Source: Arcicella rosea (GTDB lineage Bacteria; Bacteroidota; Bacteroidia; Cytophagales; Spirosomataceae). From it: a stretch of DNA of 64,000 nucleotides. Both the position numbers and the translations under genes were made by a program. The stretch lies in assembly GCF_040543805.1 (NCBI RefSeq), contig NZ_JBEUMS010000003.1, forward strand, positions 248,001 to 312,000, written 5' to 3'. A model generated the notes under the pieces. The model saw only the letters and a list, made by a program, of their open reading frames with translations, had not been told where the DNA came from and ran no database searches. Positions 9,972 to 19,905 of the stretch are shown here, piece after piece (the first letter of the stretch is position 1; every line of letters starts with the position of its first letter).

Positions 9972-12341
9972 ATGCTACAAAACTATCTAAAAATCGCCAT
10001 CCGAAATTTGTGGAGAAACAAACTATATTCTGCCTTGAATATTGGCGGATTAGCTACTGGGCTTGCCGCAGCTATGCTCATTTTTTTGTTTGTCTCTCAC
10101 GAATTTAGCTACGACCAATTCCATCAAAAAGCTGATAGAATTTATAGAATTTTATCTATTACAAAATACGGAGAACAAACCGTTCAGACAACGGCAATGA
10201 ACGCTAAATTGGGTGAAATGCTGAAACAGAATAATCCTGAAATTAAAGATTTTGTACGCATTAGTAAGATAGATAATCCTACTTTCAAGAACGGTAGTCA
10301 TCCAGAAATTAAATTTAAAGAAGAAAAACTCGCATTTGCCGATCCTGCTTTTTTTAATATTTTTTCATTCAAAACTTTAGAAGGGAATTTCAATACTGCC
10401 CTGAAAAATCCTTTTAGTTTAGTACTTTCTGAAAAAGTAGCGAAAAAATACTTTGGCAACGAAAATCCAATTGGCAAAACCTTGCTTTTAGAAGGCAAAA
10501 AGCCATTTATCGTTACAGGTGTTTTTGCACAAATGCCTTCTAATTCAACATTTCAGTTTGAAGTAATTACTTCAATGGCTACTTATCCTAAATTGGATGA
10601 AGAACGTCAGTACATTTGGGAAAAAGCTGGATCTTTCGAAACTTTCATTTTACTCAATCAACAAGCTTCTGTTGCTAAAGTAGAAAAATCGATTGCCCAA
10701 GTAGGTAAACTAACAGGTTTTTTTGATGAAACTTCAAAATATTCATTAGAACAATTTGATAAAATTCATAATGGAAGTAGTTTTTCAGGCCACCAAAATA
10801 CAAAGTTTGCTTACATTTTTTCAGGTGTAGCCATCTTGATACTTATTTTGGCACTTTTCAATTATATGAGTTTGACAACGGCACGAGCTACGATTAGAGC
10901 TAAAGAAGTAGGTGTAAGAAAAGTAGTAGGTGCTGAAAGACTTGGTTTAGTAAAGCAGTTTTATATCGAAGCCTTTGTGTATTGCTTCTTCTCTTTTGTA
11001 CTGGCTTTCTTGATGTTGGAATTGCTACGTCAACCTTTTTATGACATTTTGGGCTTGCAAGTCGATATTGTTTTTATGAAAAGTCCACTTTTCATGGGTA
11101 TTATTGCTACAATTTTCACCCTGAGTGTTTTATTATCAGGCAGTTATACTTCTCTTTTTTTATCAAAATTCAATCCGATAGAAGTACTAAAAGGCAAGTT
11201 TTCAAGCCAACAAAATGGTGCAGTTATCCGCAAAGGCTTTTTGATTTTCCAGTTTTCTGTTTCTGTAGTCTTGATAATCTGTACAATGGTTGTGCAAAAA
11301 CAACTGGATTTTATGCGAAATATGGATTTGGGCTTGACCAAAGACCAAGTTTTGGTCATTCCAATTGAAGAAAGTCCTGCTTCTAAAATCGCTACGCTTA
11401 AAAATGATTTAAAACAAATTGCAGGAATTAAAAATGTATCTCACGTTTCTACGCCACTTTATAAGGGTGTAAATTCATGGTTTACCAAATCGCTGGTTTC
11501 TAAAAAAGAAGTGACATTATTTTCAATTGATTCAGACGAAAATTTCTTCAAAACAGTTGATTTAAAATGGAAAAATCCGCCCATTGACAGCAAAAATCTT
11601 GATTCAAAAATATACCTCAACGAAATAGCAGCAGAACAACTGGAATTGGGCAAAAATCCCGTAGGGAAATCGGTGTTTTTATTTGGAAGCAAACCAAGTA
11701 TTGTAGGCGGCATTATGAAAGATTTCCATTTTACTGGCGTAAAATCTAAAATTGAACCTTTGATGATTTCCATCTCTGCACCAAAGGCTACCGAAACTTT
11801 GTATGGAAGTATTTATTTACGTTTAGATTCAAAAGTAGATGTACAAGCCAAAGTAGCTCAAGTACAACAATTTTATGAAAAATATCCAAGCGAAAAGCCT
11901 TTTGAGTTTTACTTTTTAGACGAAGCTTTTCAGAAAACTTTCAGTGACGAAATCAGAATGTCTAAAATGTTTTTCAGCTTTACGAGTATCGCCATTCTCA
12001 TCGCTTGTTTGGGTTTATTTGGCTTAATTACTTTCTTGGCAGAACAAAAAGATAAAGAAATCGGCATCCGAAAAGTATTAGGAGCAAGTGTAAAAAACAT
12101 TGTTTTCTTACTTTCAAAAGACTTTTTAGGATTGGTACTTTTAGCCAATTTTATCGCCATTCCATTGGCTTGGTGGGCAATGCAAAAATGGTTACAAGAT
12201 TTCGTTTTCAGAATCTCACTTACTTCAGAAATTTTTCTATTAGCAAGCCTTACAAGTATTGTTTTAGCTTTTGTTACGGTAAGTTATCAAGCTGTTAAAT
12301 CGGCGGTGGCGAACCCAATCAAAAGCCTTCGTAACGAATAA
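9972..12341 (+). CDS. ABC transporter permease, double MacB_PCD/FtsX; array member 5
   Basis: A 789-residue permease of the same double FtsX type but more diverged. The TM2 region reads LALFNYMSLTTARATIRAKE in place of the common ACINFMNLSTARSxKRAKE, and the C-terminal coupling segment is EQKDKEIGIRKVLGAS instead of EQRTKEIG. It ends NPIKSLRNE. The second periplasmic domain is shorter than in subfamily A. Start ATG is shared in context with member 6 (TTTAAAACC ATGCTACAAAACTA). Only 12 bases separate it from member 6, so the two are surely cotranscribed. Substrate unknown. Confidence 0.95.
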   Translation: MLQNYLKIAIRNLWRNKLYSALNIGGLATGLAAAMLIFLFVSHEFSYDQFHQKADRIYRILSITKYGEQTVQTTAMNAKLGEMLKQNNPEIKDFVRISKIDNPTFKNGSHPEIKFKEEKLAFADPAFFNIFSFKTLEGNFNTALKNPFSLVLSEKVAKKYFGNENPIGKTLLLEGKKPFIVTGVFAQMPSNSTFQFEVITSMATYPKLDEERQYIWEKAGSFETFILLNQQASVAKVEKSIAQVGKLTGFFDETSKYSLEQFDKIHNGSSFSGHQNTKFAYIFSGVAILILILALFNYMSLTTARATIRAKEVGVRKVVGAERLGLVKQFYIEAFVYCFFSFVLAFLMLELLRQPFYDILGLQVDIVFMKSPLFMGIIATIFTLSVLLSGSYTSLFLSKFNPIEVLKGKFSSQQNGAVIRKGFLIFQFSVSVVLIICTMVVQKQLDFMRNMDLGLTKDQVLVIPIEESPASKIATLKNDLKQIAGIKNVSHVSTPLYKGVNSWFTKSLVSKKEVTLFSIDSDENFFKTVDLKWKNPPIDSKNLDSKIYLNEIAAEQLELGKNPVGKSVFLFGSKPSIVGGIMKDFHFTGVKSKIEPLMISISAPKATETLYGSIYLRLDSKVDVQAKVAQVQQFYEKYPSEKPFEFYFLDEAFQKTFSDEIRMSKMFFSFTSIAILIACLGLFGLITFLAEQKDKEIGIRKVLGASVKNIVFLLSKDFLGLVLLANFIAIPLAWWAMQKWLQDFVFRISLTSEIFLLASLTSIVLAFVTVSYQAVKSAVANPIKSLRNE

Positions 12342-12353
12342 ATCTTTAAAACC

Positions 12354-14738
12354 ATGCTACAAAACTACTTCAAAATCGCCATCCGAAACCTCCAACGCAA
12401 TAAGGTGTTTTCGTTGATTAATATCGCTGGACTAAGTATTGGTTTGGCTTGTTGTATGTTGATTGTACTTTATACAAAAGACGAAATCAGTTATGATCGT
12501 TTCCATAAAAACGTCAATCAGATTTATAGAATCACTTCTACAGAAACAGCTCCCGACGGAAAAGTACAGAAATTTGGTATCACGGGCATGATGCCAGGGC
12601 CAGCTTTTAAAGCACAATTACCCGAAATTGAAAATTACGTTCGTCTGCAAGGCGAATCTTATAATATCAAAAAGGGAAATGATATTTTGGTACAAGATGC
12701 CTTGAAAGTTGATAGTTCTTTCTTCTCAATTTTTACTTTCGATTTTATAGAAGGTTCAGCCAAAACAGCTTTGAAAGATCCTCAATCAGTCGTGATTTCT
12801 GAAGAAGTTGCCGAGAAATACTTTGGGAAAGAATCGGCTTTGGGGAAAACTTTGTCAATCAATTATGAAGATAAGTTTCAGCCTTTTACAGTTGCGGGTG
12901 TGACTAAGAAATCACCTCAAAATTCATCTATCAAAATAGATTTATTAATGCCATTTCATCGTGAAAAAAGCCATGATGACCAATGGATTAATTTTTACCT
13001 GAATACTTTCGTAACCTTAAAACCTTTGGCAAATCCAAAAGCTTTGGAGGCAAAATTTGCCAATATTTATGCTCGTGAAGCAAAAGGGCAATTGATTGAA
13101 GCGAAAGAAAAATGGAATTTTCAAAACACTATTCAATACGGTTTACAACCCTTTTTAGAGGTTCATCTTTCAACAGACTTTAGAGCGGCCAATGGTTTAA
13201 AAGACGAAAGTAATCCAATGTACTCTTATGTATTAATTGGTCTTGCAGTGTTTTTATTATTGATTGCTTGTATCAATTTCGTCAATCTCACTGTCGCTCG
13301 TTCTGTCAAAAGAAGTAAAGAAATTGGTATCAGAAAAGTAGTCGGTGGCGACCGAAAACAGTTGATTTTTCAGTTTATGGGCGAATCTTTTGTGCTGAGT
13401 CTTATTGCTTTTTTATTAGCCATTGTTCTGGTAGAATTGGCTTTGCCAATCTTCAATACTTTAGCCAACAAAGCTCTTTCGATAAAATATCTTTTTGATA
13501 CACAGCTCATTACCTCATACTTCTTACTCTTTCTGTCAACAGGATTTCTGGCAGGAATTTATCCCGCTTTGGTACTTTCAAGTTTTAGTCCTGTCGATAC
13601 ACTTTATGGTCGCTTTAAATTATCAAAAGGTAGTTTCTTACAGAAAAGTTTAGTCGTTTTTCAGTTTTCATTGGCAGCATTTATGATGATGGCAACGCTT
13701 ATTTTGTATGCTCAATTTGACTTTATGGTTAAACAAGATTTGGGTTATAATGATAAAAACATCGTAGAAATTGCTACAGGGAGAATGAATCGTACCGAAA
13801 CAAATACCTTTAAACAAGAACTTTTAAAAAATCCAACAATTGAAAGCGTAGCTCCACGACAAGGTGGAACTTGGAATACACTTGCCAATGTAAATGGTAA
13901 AAAAGAAATTATTTTTGCCATTGATATTGTGGACGAAGATTATCTTTCCACTTTAAAAATTCCAATGGTTCAAGGCAGAAATTTTTCTAAAGATTTCCCT
14001 TCGGATTCTTCGCAATCAATTTTAGTAAATGAAGCATTTGTGAAAGAAGCAGGTTGGAAAAACCCAATCGGACAAACAGTTGATTTCTTTTCCCGCAATA
14101 GAAAATTTCAAGTAGTTGGCGTCGTGAAAGACTATCATTATAATTCTTTGTACGAAACCATCAAACCACAATTATTCACTTGTCATCCAGACATGGGAAC
14201 TTTTGCACAATTAAGCATTAAAATTAAGCCAACCAATACGCCCAACAGTTTAAAATTCATTGAAAAAACATTCAAAAACTTACGCCCAACACAGCCTTAT
14301 ATTTACGATTTTAAAGACCAGAGTAACCAAAAACAATATGAAAAAGAAGCGAAATGGAAACAGATTATTAGTTTCTCGGCTATCCTTATCATTTTCATTT
14401 CTTGTATCGGTCTTTTTGGCTTAGCGACACTTTCAGCTGAAAAACGCACCAAAGAAATTGGCATCAGAAAAGTATTAGGAGCCAATGCTTTAGCCATCGT
14501 GTCGATGCTCACAAAGGACTTCTTAAAATTAGTACTGGCTTCGGTAGTTTTTGCATTTCCATTAGCTTGGTGGTCGGCGAATAAATTCTTAGAAAGTTAC
14601 CCATATCGTATAGCTATTGACGGTTGGATGTTTGCCTTAGTATTGGTGATTTTGGTACTTATCACCATCTTGACGATAAGCTATCAAGCCTTAAAATCAG
14701 CTTTGGCAAATCCTGTAAAGAGTTTAAGAACAGAATAA
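12354..14738 (+). CDS. ABC transporter permease, double MacB_PCD/FtsX; array member 6
   Basis: A 794-residue permease with the usual two fused units. Distinguishing features are ACINFVNLTVARSVKRSKEI in the first coupling region, VVGGDRKQLIFQF after it, and EKRTKEIGIRKVLGANALAI with LTKDF (not LSKDF) in the second. The first periplasmic domain is longer than in member 5 and has an ANGLKDESN stretch before TM2. It starts 12 bases after the stop of member 5 with an identical leader. A REP-like palindrome and a strong intrinsic terminator follow, so this is probably the last gene of the first transcription unit. Substrate unknown. Confidence 0.95.
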   Translation: MLQNYFKIAIRNLQRNKVFSLINIAGLSIGLACCMLIVLYTKDEISYDRFHKNVNQIYRITSTETAPDGKVQKFGITGMMPGPAFKAQLPEIENYVRLQGESYNIKKGNDILVQDALKVDSSFFSIFTFDFIEGSAKTALKDPQSVVISEEVAEKYFGKESALGKTLSINYEDKFQPFTVAGVTKKSPQNSSIKIDLLMPFHREKSHDDQWINFYLNTFVTLKPLANPKALEAKFANIYAREAKGQLIEAKEKWNFQNTIQYGLQPFLEVHLSTDFRAANGLKDESNPMYSYVLIGLAVFLLLIACINFVNLTVARSVKRSKEIGIRKVVGGDRKQLIFQFMGESFVLSLIAFLLAIVLVELALPIFNTLANKALSIKYLFDTQLITSYFLLFLSTGFLAGIYPALVLSSFSPVDTLYGRFKLSKGSFLQKSLVVFQFSLAAFMMMATLILYAQFDFMVKQDLGYNDKNIVEIATGRMNRTETNTFKQELLKNPTIESVAPRQGGTWNTLANVNGKKEIIFAIDIVDEDYLSTLKIPMVQGRNFSKDFPSDSSQSILVNEAFVKEAGWKNPIGQTVDFFSRNRKFQVVGVVKDYHYNSLYETIKPQLFTCHPDMGTFAQLSIKIKPTNTPNSLKFIEKTFKNLRPTQPYIYDFKDQSNQKQYEKEAKWKQIISFSAILIIFISCIGLFGLATLSAEKRTKEIGIRKVLGANALAIVSMLTKDFLKLVLASVVFAFPLAWWSANKFLESYPYRIAIDGWMFALVLVILVLITILTISYQALKSALANPVKSLRTE

Positions 14739-14742
14739 CTAT

Positions 14743-14773
14743 TGTAGAGACGTTGCAATGCAATGTCTCTACG
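14743..14773. repeat. REP-like palindrome (GTAGAGACGTTGCA type)
   Basis: GTAGAGACGTTGCA (14744-14757) and TGCAATGTCTCTAC (14759-14772) are inverted copies with one G-T mismatch around a single central A. From memory, dispersed repeats built on GTAGAGACG arms occur in Bacteroidota and cyanobacteria. Only this copy is present in the window. Confidence 0.6.
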
Positions 14774-14788
14774 TGTTCAAAATCGCAC

Positions 14789-14818
14789 AAAAAGTGTCCG
14801 AAAACGGACACTTTTTTT
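14789..14818 (+). terminator. Intrinsic terminator after permease 6
   Basis: AAAAAGTGTCCG, an AAAA loop, then CGGACACTTTTT running into seven T residues. Perfect 12-pair stem. It ends the transcription unit containing members 5 and 6, and leaves members 7-9 and the ATPase needing another promoter. Confidence 0.85.
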
Positions 14819-14923
14819 ATTTTAATAAAACACAAGCATTTAATTATCAATCGATTAACTTTCTGGTTTTGTTTTTGGAATAAGTTTATTATCATTAGCT
14901 AATTCTGTTTAACCTCATAAAAT

Positions 14924-17326
14924 ATGCTCAGTAATTACTTCAAAATAGCATTTAGAAATCTTGTAAGAAACAAGGTTTACTCTTTTATTAATATTGGTGG
15001 ATTGGCTGTTGGAATGGCAGTGGCGATGCTTATTGGGCTATGGATTCATGATGAGCTAACTTATAATACTTATCATCAAACCTATGATAAAATTGGCTTG
15101 GCGATGCAACACCAAACAGAAAACGGGACAGTTTTTACTGGACAAGCGATGCCTTTTCCGATTGGTGCTGAGCTAAAGAATAAATATGGAAACAACTTCA
15201 AATACATAGCGATGGCTTCGTGGGAAGGCGAACATATATTATCTATCGGTGATAAAAAATTATCTACTCCTGGAATATATTTTGATGTAGATGCCCCAAA
15301 AATGTTGTCTTTAACAATGCTGAAAGGAACAAACGAAGGTTTAAAAAACCCGAATTCTATTTTACTTTCGGAATCGACAGCAAAAGCTTTTTTTGCAGAT
15401 GCTGACCCTATCAACCAAACACTAAAAATTGATAATAAACTATCAGTAAAAGTAACGGGCGTTTATGAAGATTTACCTTTTAATACGAATTTCAAGGATT
15501 TAAAATTTATAGCACCTTGGGATTTATATGTTTCTTCGGAAGATTGGATAAAAAGAGCAAGAGATAACAATCAATGGGGTAATAATTCCTTTCAACTTTA
15601 CGCTCAAATTGCTGATAATGTAGATTTTGAAACAGTTAACAAAAGAATACTTCGTTCAAAATTCAATAATTTACCTAAGGAAGAAAGACGTTTTGATGCC
15701 CGAATTTTCTTGCAACCAATGGCAGATTGGCATTTAAAATCTAATTGGAAAGACGGCGTAAATACAGAAGGATTAATAGAATACGTTTGGCTATTTGGCA
15801 TTGTAGGCATTTTTGTATTGCTTTTGGCTTGTATCAATTTCATGAATTTAAGCACCGCTCGTTCAGAAAAACGTGCGAAAGAAGTTGGCGTTAGAAAAGC
15901 AATTGGCTCTGCTCGTAGTCAATTAATCATTCAATTCCTGAGTGAATCTTTATTAGTCGTTACTTTCGCTTTTGTATTTTCAATTATTTTAGTAGAAATC
16001 GCCTTGCCTTTTTTCAATGAAGTAGCCGATAAAAAAATGACGATTCTATGGACAAATCCTTTGTTCTGGTTACTTTCTTTGGGCTTTAGTTTATTGACTG
16101 GTTTAATCGCTGGAAGTTATCCAGCTTTGTATTTATCTTCTTTTCAACCTGTGAAAGTACTAAAAGGTACTTTTAAAGTTGGTAGATTTTCTTCGCTTCC
16201 ACGCAAAGTATTGGTAGTTTTTCAATTCACAGTTTCGGTTGCTTTAATTATTGGAACAATTATCATTTACAAACAAGTACAGTTTTCTAAAAACAGACCT
16301 ATTGGCTACAATAGAGATGGATTGATGATGATAATGATGAAAACACCTGAGTTTTATGGAAAATTTGATTTACTCCGCAACGAACTTAAGAGTACTGGTG
16401 CAATCGTAGAGCTATCAGAATCTTCAAGTCCAATCACTGACGTATGGTCGAACTCAGGTGGTTTTTCATGGGAAGGCAAAGACCCCAATTTAGATACTGA
16501 CTTTGCACACATCTTTGTTACCCATGAATTTGGAAAAACAGTAGGCTGGAACTTTAAAGAAGGAAGAGATTTCTCAAGAGACTTTTCTACCGATTCGTCA
16601 GGCTTAGTTATTAATGAAGCTGCCGTGAAGTTTATGGGTATTAAAAACCCTGTCGGAAAAACTGTTACATCAGGAACTGGTAAAGATGCACAAAATTTCA
16701 CCATTATTGGTGTAATTAAAGATATGCTGATGCAATCGCCATACAAACCCGTAAAGCAATCTTTTTACTTCTTGAGTTCGCATAATGTAAATTGGATAAA
16801 CCTTAAATTGAATCCTAATAAAAGTACGAGCGAGTCTATTTCAAAGATTGAAGCGACCTTCAAAAAGTATATTCCCTCCGCTCCTTTTGACTATAAATTT
16901 GCAGATGATGAATTTGCAAGAAAATTTAAAACGGAAGAACGCATTGGAACATTAGCTTTATTTTTTGCCGCACTTGCTATTTTTATTTCATGTTTAGGTT
17001 TGTTCGGATTAGCATCTTTCGTAGCAGAACAGCGAACCAAAGAAATTGGTATCAGAAAAGTATTGGGTGCTACCATTTTGAATTTATGGTCTTTATTATC
17101 AAAAGATTTTCTGGTTTTGGTGATTATTTCTCTGCTTACGGCTACGCCACTTGCCTATTACTTTATGCACGATTGGCTACAAAAATATGAGTACAGAACT
17201 GATATTTCTTGGTGGATTTTTGTACTGGCTGGCTTGGGTGCATTAACCGTTACATTATTAACAGTAAGTTTTCAGGCGATAAAAGCGGCGCTGGCAAATC
17301 CTGTGAAGAGTTTGAGGACGGAGTAA
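14924..17326 (+). CDS. ABC transporter permease, double MacB_PCD/FtsX; array member 7
   Basis: An 800-residue permease of the subfamily that contains members 2, 3 and 8 (INIGGLAVGMAVAMLIGLWI as TM1, MQHQTENG and HILSIGDKKL in the first periplasmic domain). Coupling segments are KRAKEVGVRKAIGSARSQLI and EQRTKEIGIRKVLGAT; the C-terminus is NPVKSLRTE. It is the first gene after the terminator at 14789, so it should have its own promoter. The best local candidate is TAATTCTG at 14900-14907 with TTTG 22 bases upstream, which is a weak match. Substrate unknown. Confidence 0.95.
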   Translation: MLSNYFKIAFRNLVRNKVYSFINIGGLAVGMAVAMLIGLWIHDELTYNTYHQTYDKIGLAMQHQTENGTVFTGQAMPFPIGAELKNKYGNNFKYIAMASWEGEHILSIGDKKLSTPGIYFDVDAPKMLSLTMLKGTNEGLKNPNSILLSESTAKAFFADADPINQTLKIDNKLSVKVTGVYEDLPFNTNFKDLKFIAPWDLYVSSEDWIKRARDNNQWGNNSFQLYAQIADNVDFETVNKRILRSKFNNLPKEERRFDARIFLQPMADWHLKSNWKDGVNTEGLIEYVWLFGIVGIFVLLLACINFMNLSTARSEKRAKEVGVRKAIGSARSQLIIQFLSESLLVVTFAFVFSIILVEIALPFFNEVADKKMTILWTNPLFWLLSLGFSLLTGLIAGSYPALYLSSFQPVKVLKGTFKVGRFSSLPRKVLVVFQFTVSVALIIGTIIIYKQVQFSKNRPIGYNRDGLMMIMMKTPEFYGKFDLLRNELKSTGAIVELSESSSPITDVWSNSGGFSWEGKDPNLDTDFAHIFVTHEFGKTVGWNFKEGRDFSRDFSTDSSGLVINEAAVKFMGIKNPVGKTVTSGTGKDAQNFTIIGVIKDMLMQSPYKPVKQSFYFLSSHNVNWINLKLNPNKSTSESISKIEATFKKYIPSAPFDYKFADDEFARKFKTEERIGTLALFFAALAIFISCLGLFGLASFVAEQRTKEIGIRKVLGATILNLWSLLSKDFLVLVIISLLTATPLAYYFMHDWLQKYEYRTDISWWIFVLAGLGALTVTLLTVSFQAIKAALANPVKSLRTE

Positions 17327-17430
17327 TTTGAGTTGAGAGTTTTGAGTGCGAAGTGAGGAGTACTTTTCGCCAAAATTCCAAATCTAAAATCCTTTAGTCA
17401 TTTAGCCATCAATTCTAAAGTCATATCATT
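17327..17430 (+). repeat. Type A inter-permease spacer, copy 2 (104 bp)
   Basis: Same 104-bp length as the spacer at 2324-2427 and aligned with it over nearly the whole span, including GAGTTTTGAGTGCG, AGTGAGGAGT, CCAAATCTAAAATC and the terminal CTTTAG...CTAAAG inverted repeat. The two copies are 15 kb apart and precede members of the same permease subfamily (2 and 8). Confidence 0.75.
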
Positions 17431-19815
17431 ATGTTACGAAATTACCTCAAAATAGCCTTACGTAATCTTGTCAAAAACAAGGTTTACTCTTTTATCAATA
17501 TTGGTGGATTAGCCGTTGGCATGGCAGTAGCAATGTTGATTGGTTTGTGGATTCATGATGAATTATCATTCAATAAATATCATAAAAACTACGACAAGAT
17601 TGTACAAGTAATGCAACACCAAACCTTTAATGGTGAAGTGGGTACTCAGACATCTAATCCTTATTTACTCGGAGCAGAAATTCGTGAAAAATATGGAAGT
17701 GATTTCAAATTCGTACTCATGTCTTCTGGAAGAGAAAAGCATATCTTGAAGTTTGGTGATAAAAAGCTTTCTATACGAGGCGAATACATTGAAGCTGAAG
17801 CCCCAGAAATGCTAAGCTTAAAAATGCTGAAAGGAACAAACAATGGATTGAAAGATCCATCATCTATCTTGATTGATGAATCCACAGCAAAAGCATTTTT
17901 TGGTGATGAAAATCCTTTATTCAAATCTTTTAGAATTGATAATAAATTTACGCTAAAAGTAACAGGCGTTTATGAAGACATTCCCAAAAATTCCGACTTC
18001 CATGATTTAGCATTCATCGCTCCTTGGGACCTTTACATTAAAAATGAAAATTGGGATGAAAAACTCTCTAATCCTTGGCGAAGTAATGCTTTTCAAACTT
18101 ATGCACAATTGACTGATAATGCTGATGTGGATAAGGTTTCTGCAAAAATAAAAGATGTTAAACTTAATAAAGTAGATAAAGCTAATGCTGCTTTTAAACC
18201 CGAAGTATTTCTTCATCCTATGAAGAAATGGCATCTATATTCTGAATTTAAAAATGGTGTCAATACAGGAGGACAAATTGAATTTGTTTGGTTATTTGGT
18301 ATCATTGGAATAGCTGTATTGCTCTTAGCTTGTATCAATTTTATGAACCTAAGTACTGCTCGCTCAGAAAAACGTGCGAAAGAAGTAGGTGTCAGAAAAG
18401 CGATTGGCTCTATGCGTGGACAGTTAATAACCCAATTCCTTACTGAATCATTTTTGGTAGTAATGATAGCTTTTATTTTATCCTTACTACTTGTTGAACT
18501 CAGTTTACCTGCTTTCAATGAAATTGCTGATAAAAAAATAAGCATTCTATTCACAAACCCGCTTTTTTGGCTTTTAGGTTTAGGCTTTAGTTTAGTGACT
18601 GGTTTTGTGGCAGGAAGTTATCCAGCTTTGTATTTATCTTATTTTCAACCTGTTAAAGTACTAAAAGGCACTTTCAGAATTGGGCATTTTGCTTCTATGC
18701 CACGGAAAGTGTTAGTGGTCTTACAGTTTACAGTTTCTATTACATTAATCATTGGAACAATTATCGTCTATAACCAAATTCAATTTGCTAAAAACCGCCC
18801 AATAGGATATAACAGAGATGGATTATTAGCCATGTTTGTCAATAATCAGGAGCTAATACAACATTATAATGCCATTAGAAATGACTTGATAAAGACGGGA
18901 ACAGTGTCAGAAATGTCTGAATCTTCAAGTCCTACAACAGGCGTTTGGGCAATTAATAATGGTTATGATTGGAAGGGCAAAGACCCAAGTGTTCAAGGCA
19001 ATTTTGGAACAGTAGCAGTAACCCACGATTTTGGAAAAACTGTAGGTTGGCAATTTAAAGAAGGTAGAGATTTCTCAAGAGCATTTTCAACCGATTCTAC
19101 TGGTGTTGTATTGAACGAAGCAGCGGTGAAATTTATGGGCATTAAACAAGTAGTTGGCGAAACCATGCAAATTGATGGAAAACCCTATAAGATACTTGGA
19201 GTAGTAAAAGATATGGTCATGAATTCTCCGTATCAACCTGCTTTGCGAACTGTTTTTATGTTAGACTATAAGTGGATAAATATCATTAATATAAAAATCA
19301 ATCCTAAAGTAAGTTCCTCAAAAGCATTAGATCAAATTGAGACTGTATTAAAAAAATACACTCCTGATACTCCATTTGATTATTGGTTTGTTGATGATGA
19401 ATATAATCTAAAATTTCTTAACGAAGTAAGAATCGGTAAACTGACTTCATTCTTTGCAGTACTTGCTATTTTTATTTCTTGTTTAGGTTTGTTTGGATTA
19501 GCGTCTTTTGTAGCTGAGCAAAGAACTAAAGAAATTGGCATCAGAAAAGTATTAGGTGCTACCGTTTTGAATTTATGGACATTGCTCTCAAAAGAGTTTG
19601 TATTACTCGTATTAATCTCTCTCTTAACAGCAGTACCAATCGCATATTATTATATGAACAATTGGTTACAAAGCTATGATTACAGAACAGAAATTTCTTG
19701 GTGGACTTTCGCAATTTCTGGCTTAGGAGCATTAGTTATCACTTTATTGACGGTAAGTTTTCAAGCCATTAAAGCAGCTTTAGCCAATCCTGTAAAGAGT
19801 TTGAGGACGGAGTAA
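17431..19815 (+). CDS. ABC transporter permease, double MacB_PCD/FtsX; array member 8
   Basis: A 794-residue permease of the 2/3/7/8 subfamily. N-terminal YHKNYDKIVQVMQHQTFNGE and HILKFGDKKL resemble member 7, and GVNTGGQIEFVWLFGIIGIA leads into TM2. Coupling segments are KRAKEVGVRKAIGSMRGQLI and EQRTKEIGIRKVLGAT, and the C-terminus is NPVKSLRTE. It lies 104 bases after member 7 and 90 bases before member 9, with no terminator between. Probably cotranscribed with the downstream ATPase. Substrate unknown. Confidence 0.95.
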   Translation: MLRNYLKIALRNLVKNKVYSFINIGGLAVGMAVAMLIGLWIHDELSFNKYHKNYDKIVQVMQHQTFNGEVGTQTSNPYLLGAEIREKYGSDFKFVLMSSGREKHILKFGDKKLSIRGEYIEAEAPEMLSLKMLKGTNNGLKDPSSILIDESTAKAFFGDENPLFKSFRIDNKFTLKVTGVYEDIPKNSDFHDLAFIAPWDLYIKNENWDEKLSNPWRSNAFQTYAQLTDNADVDKVSAKIKDVKLNKVDKANAAFKPEVFLHPMKKWHLYSEFKNGVNTGGQIEFVWLFGIIGIAVLLLACINFMNLSTARSEKRAKEVGVRKAIGSMRGQLITQFLTESFLVVMIAFILSLLLVELSLPAFNEIADKKISILFTNPLFWLLGLGFSLVTGFVAGSYPALYLSYFQPVKVLKGTFRIGHFASMPRKVLVVLQFTVSITLIIGTIIVYNQIQFAKNRPIGYNRDGLLAMFVNNQELIQHYNAIRNDLIKTGTVSEMSESSSPTTGVWAINNGYDWKGKDPSVQGNFGTVAVTHDFGKTVGWQFKEGRDFSRAFSTDSTGVVLNEAAVKFMGIKQVVGETMQIDGKPYKILGVVKDMVMNSPYQPALRTVFMLDYKWINIINIKINPKVSSSKALDQIETVLKKYTPDTPFDYWFVDDEYNLKFLNEVRIGKLTSFFAVLAIFISCLGLFGLASFVAEQRTKEIGIRKVLGATVLNLWTLLSKEFVLLVLISLLTAVPIAYYYMNNWLQSYDYRTEISWWTFAISGLGALVITLLTVSFQAIKAALANPVKSLRTE

Positions 19816-19905
19816 TTTCTATTGAAATGTTAAAAAAAGTTAAGCTAATTCAGAATCTCTTTTTGCCTGATTATCTTCACTTTAAACTAACAAATTTTAG
19901 AAATC

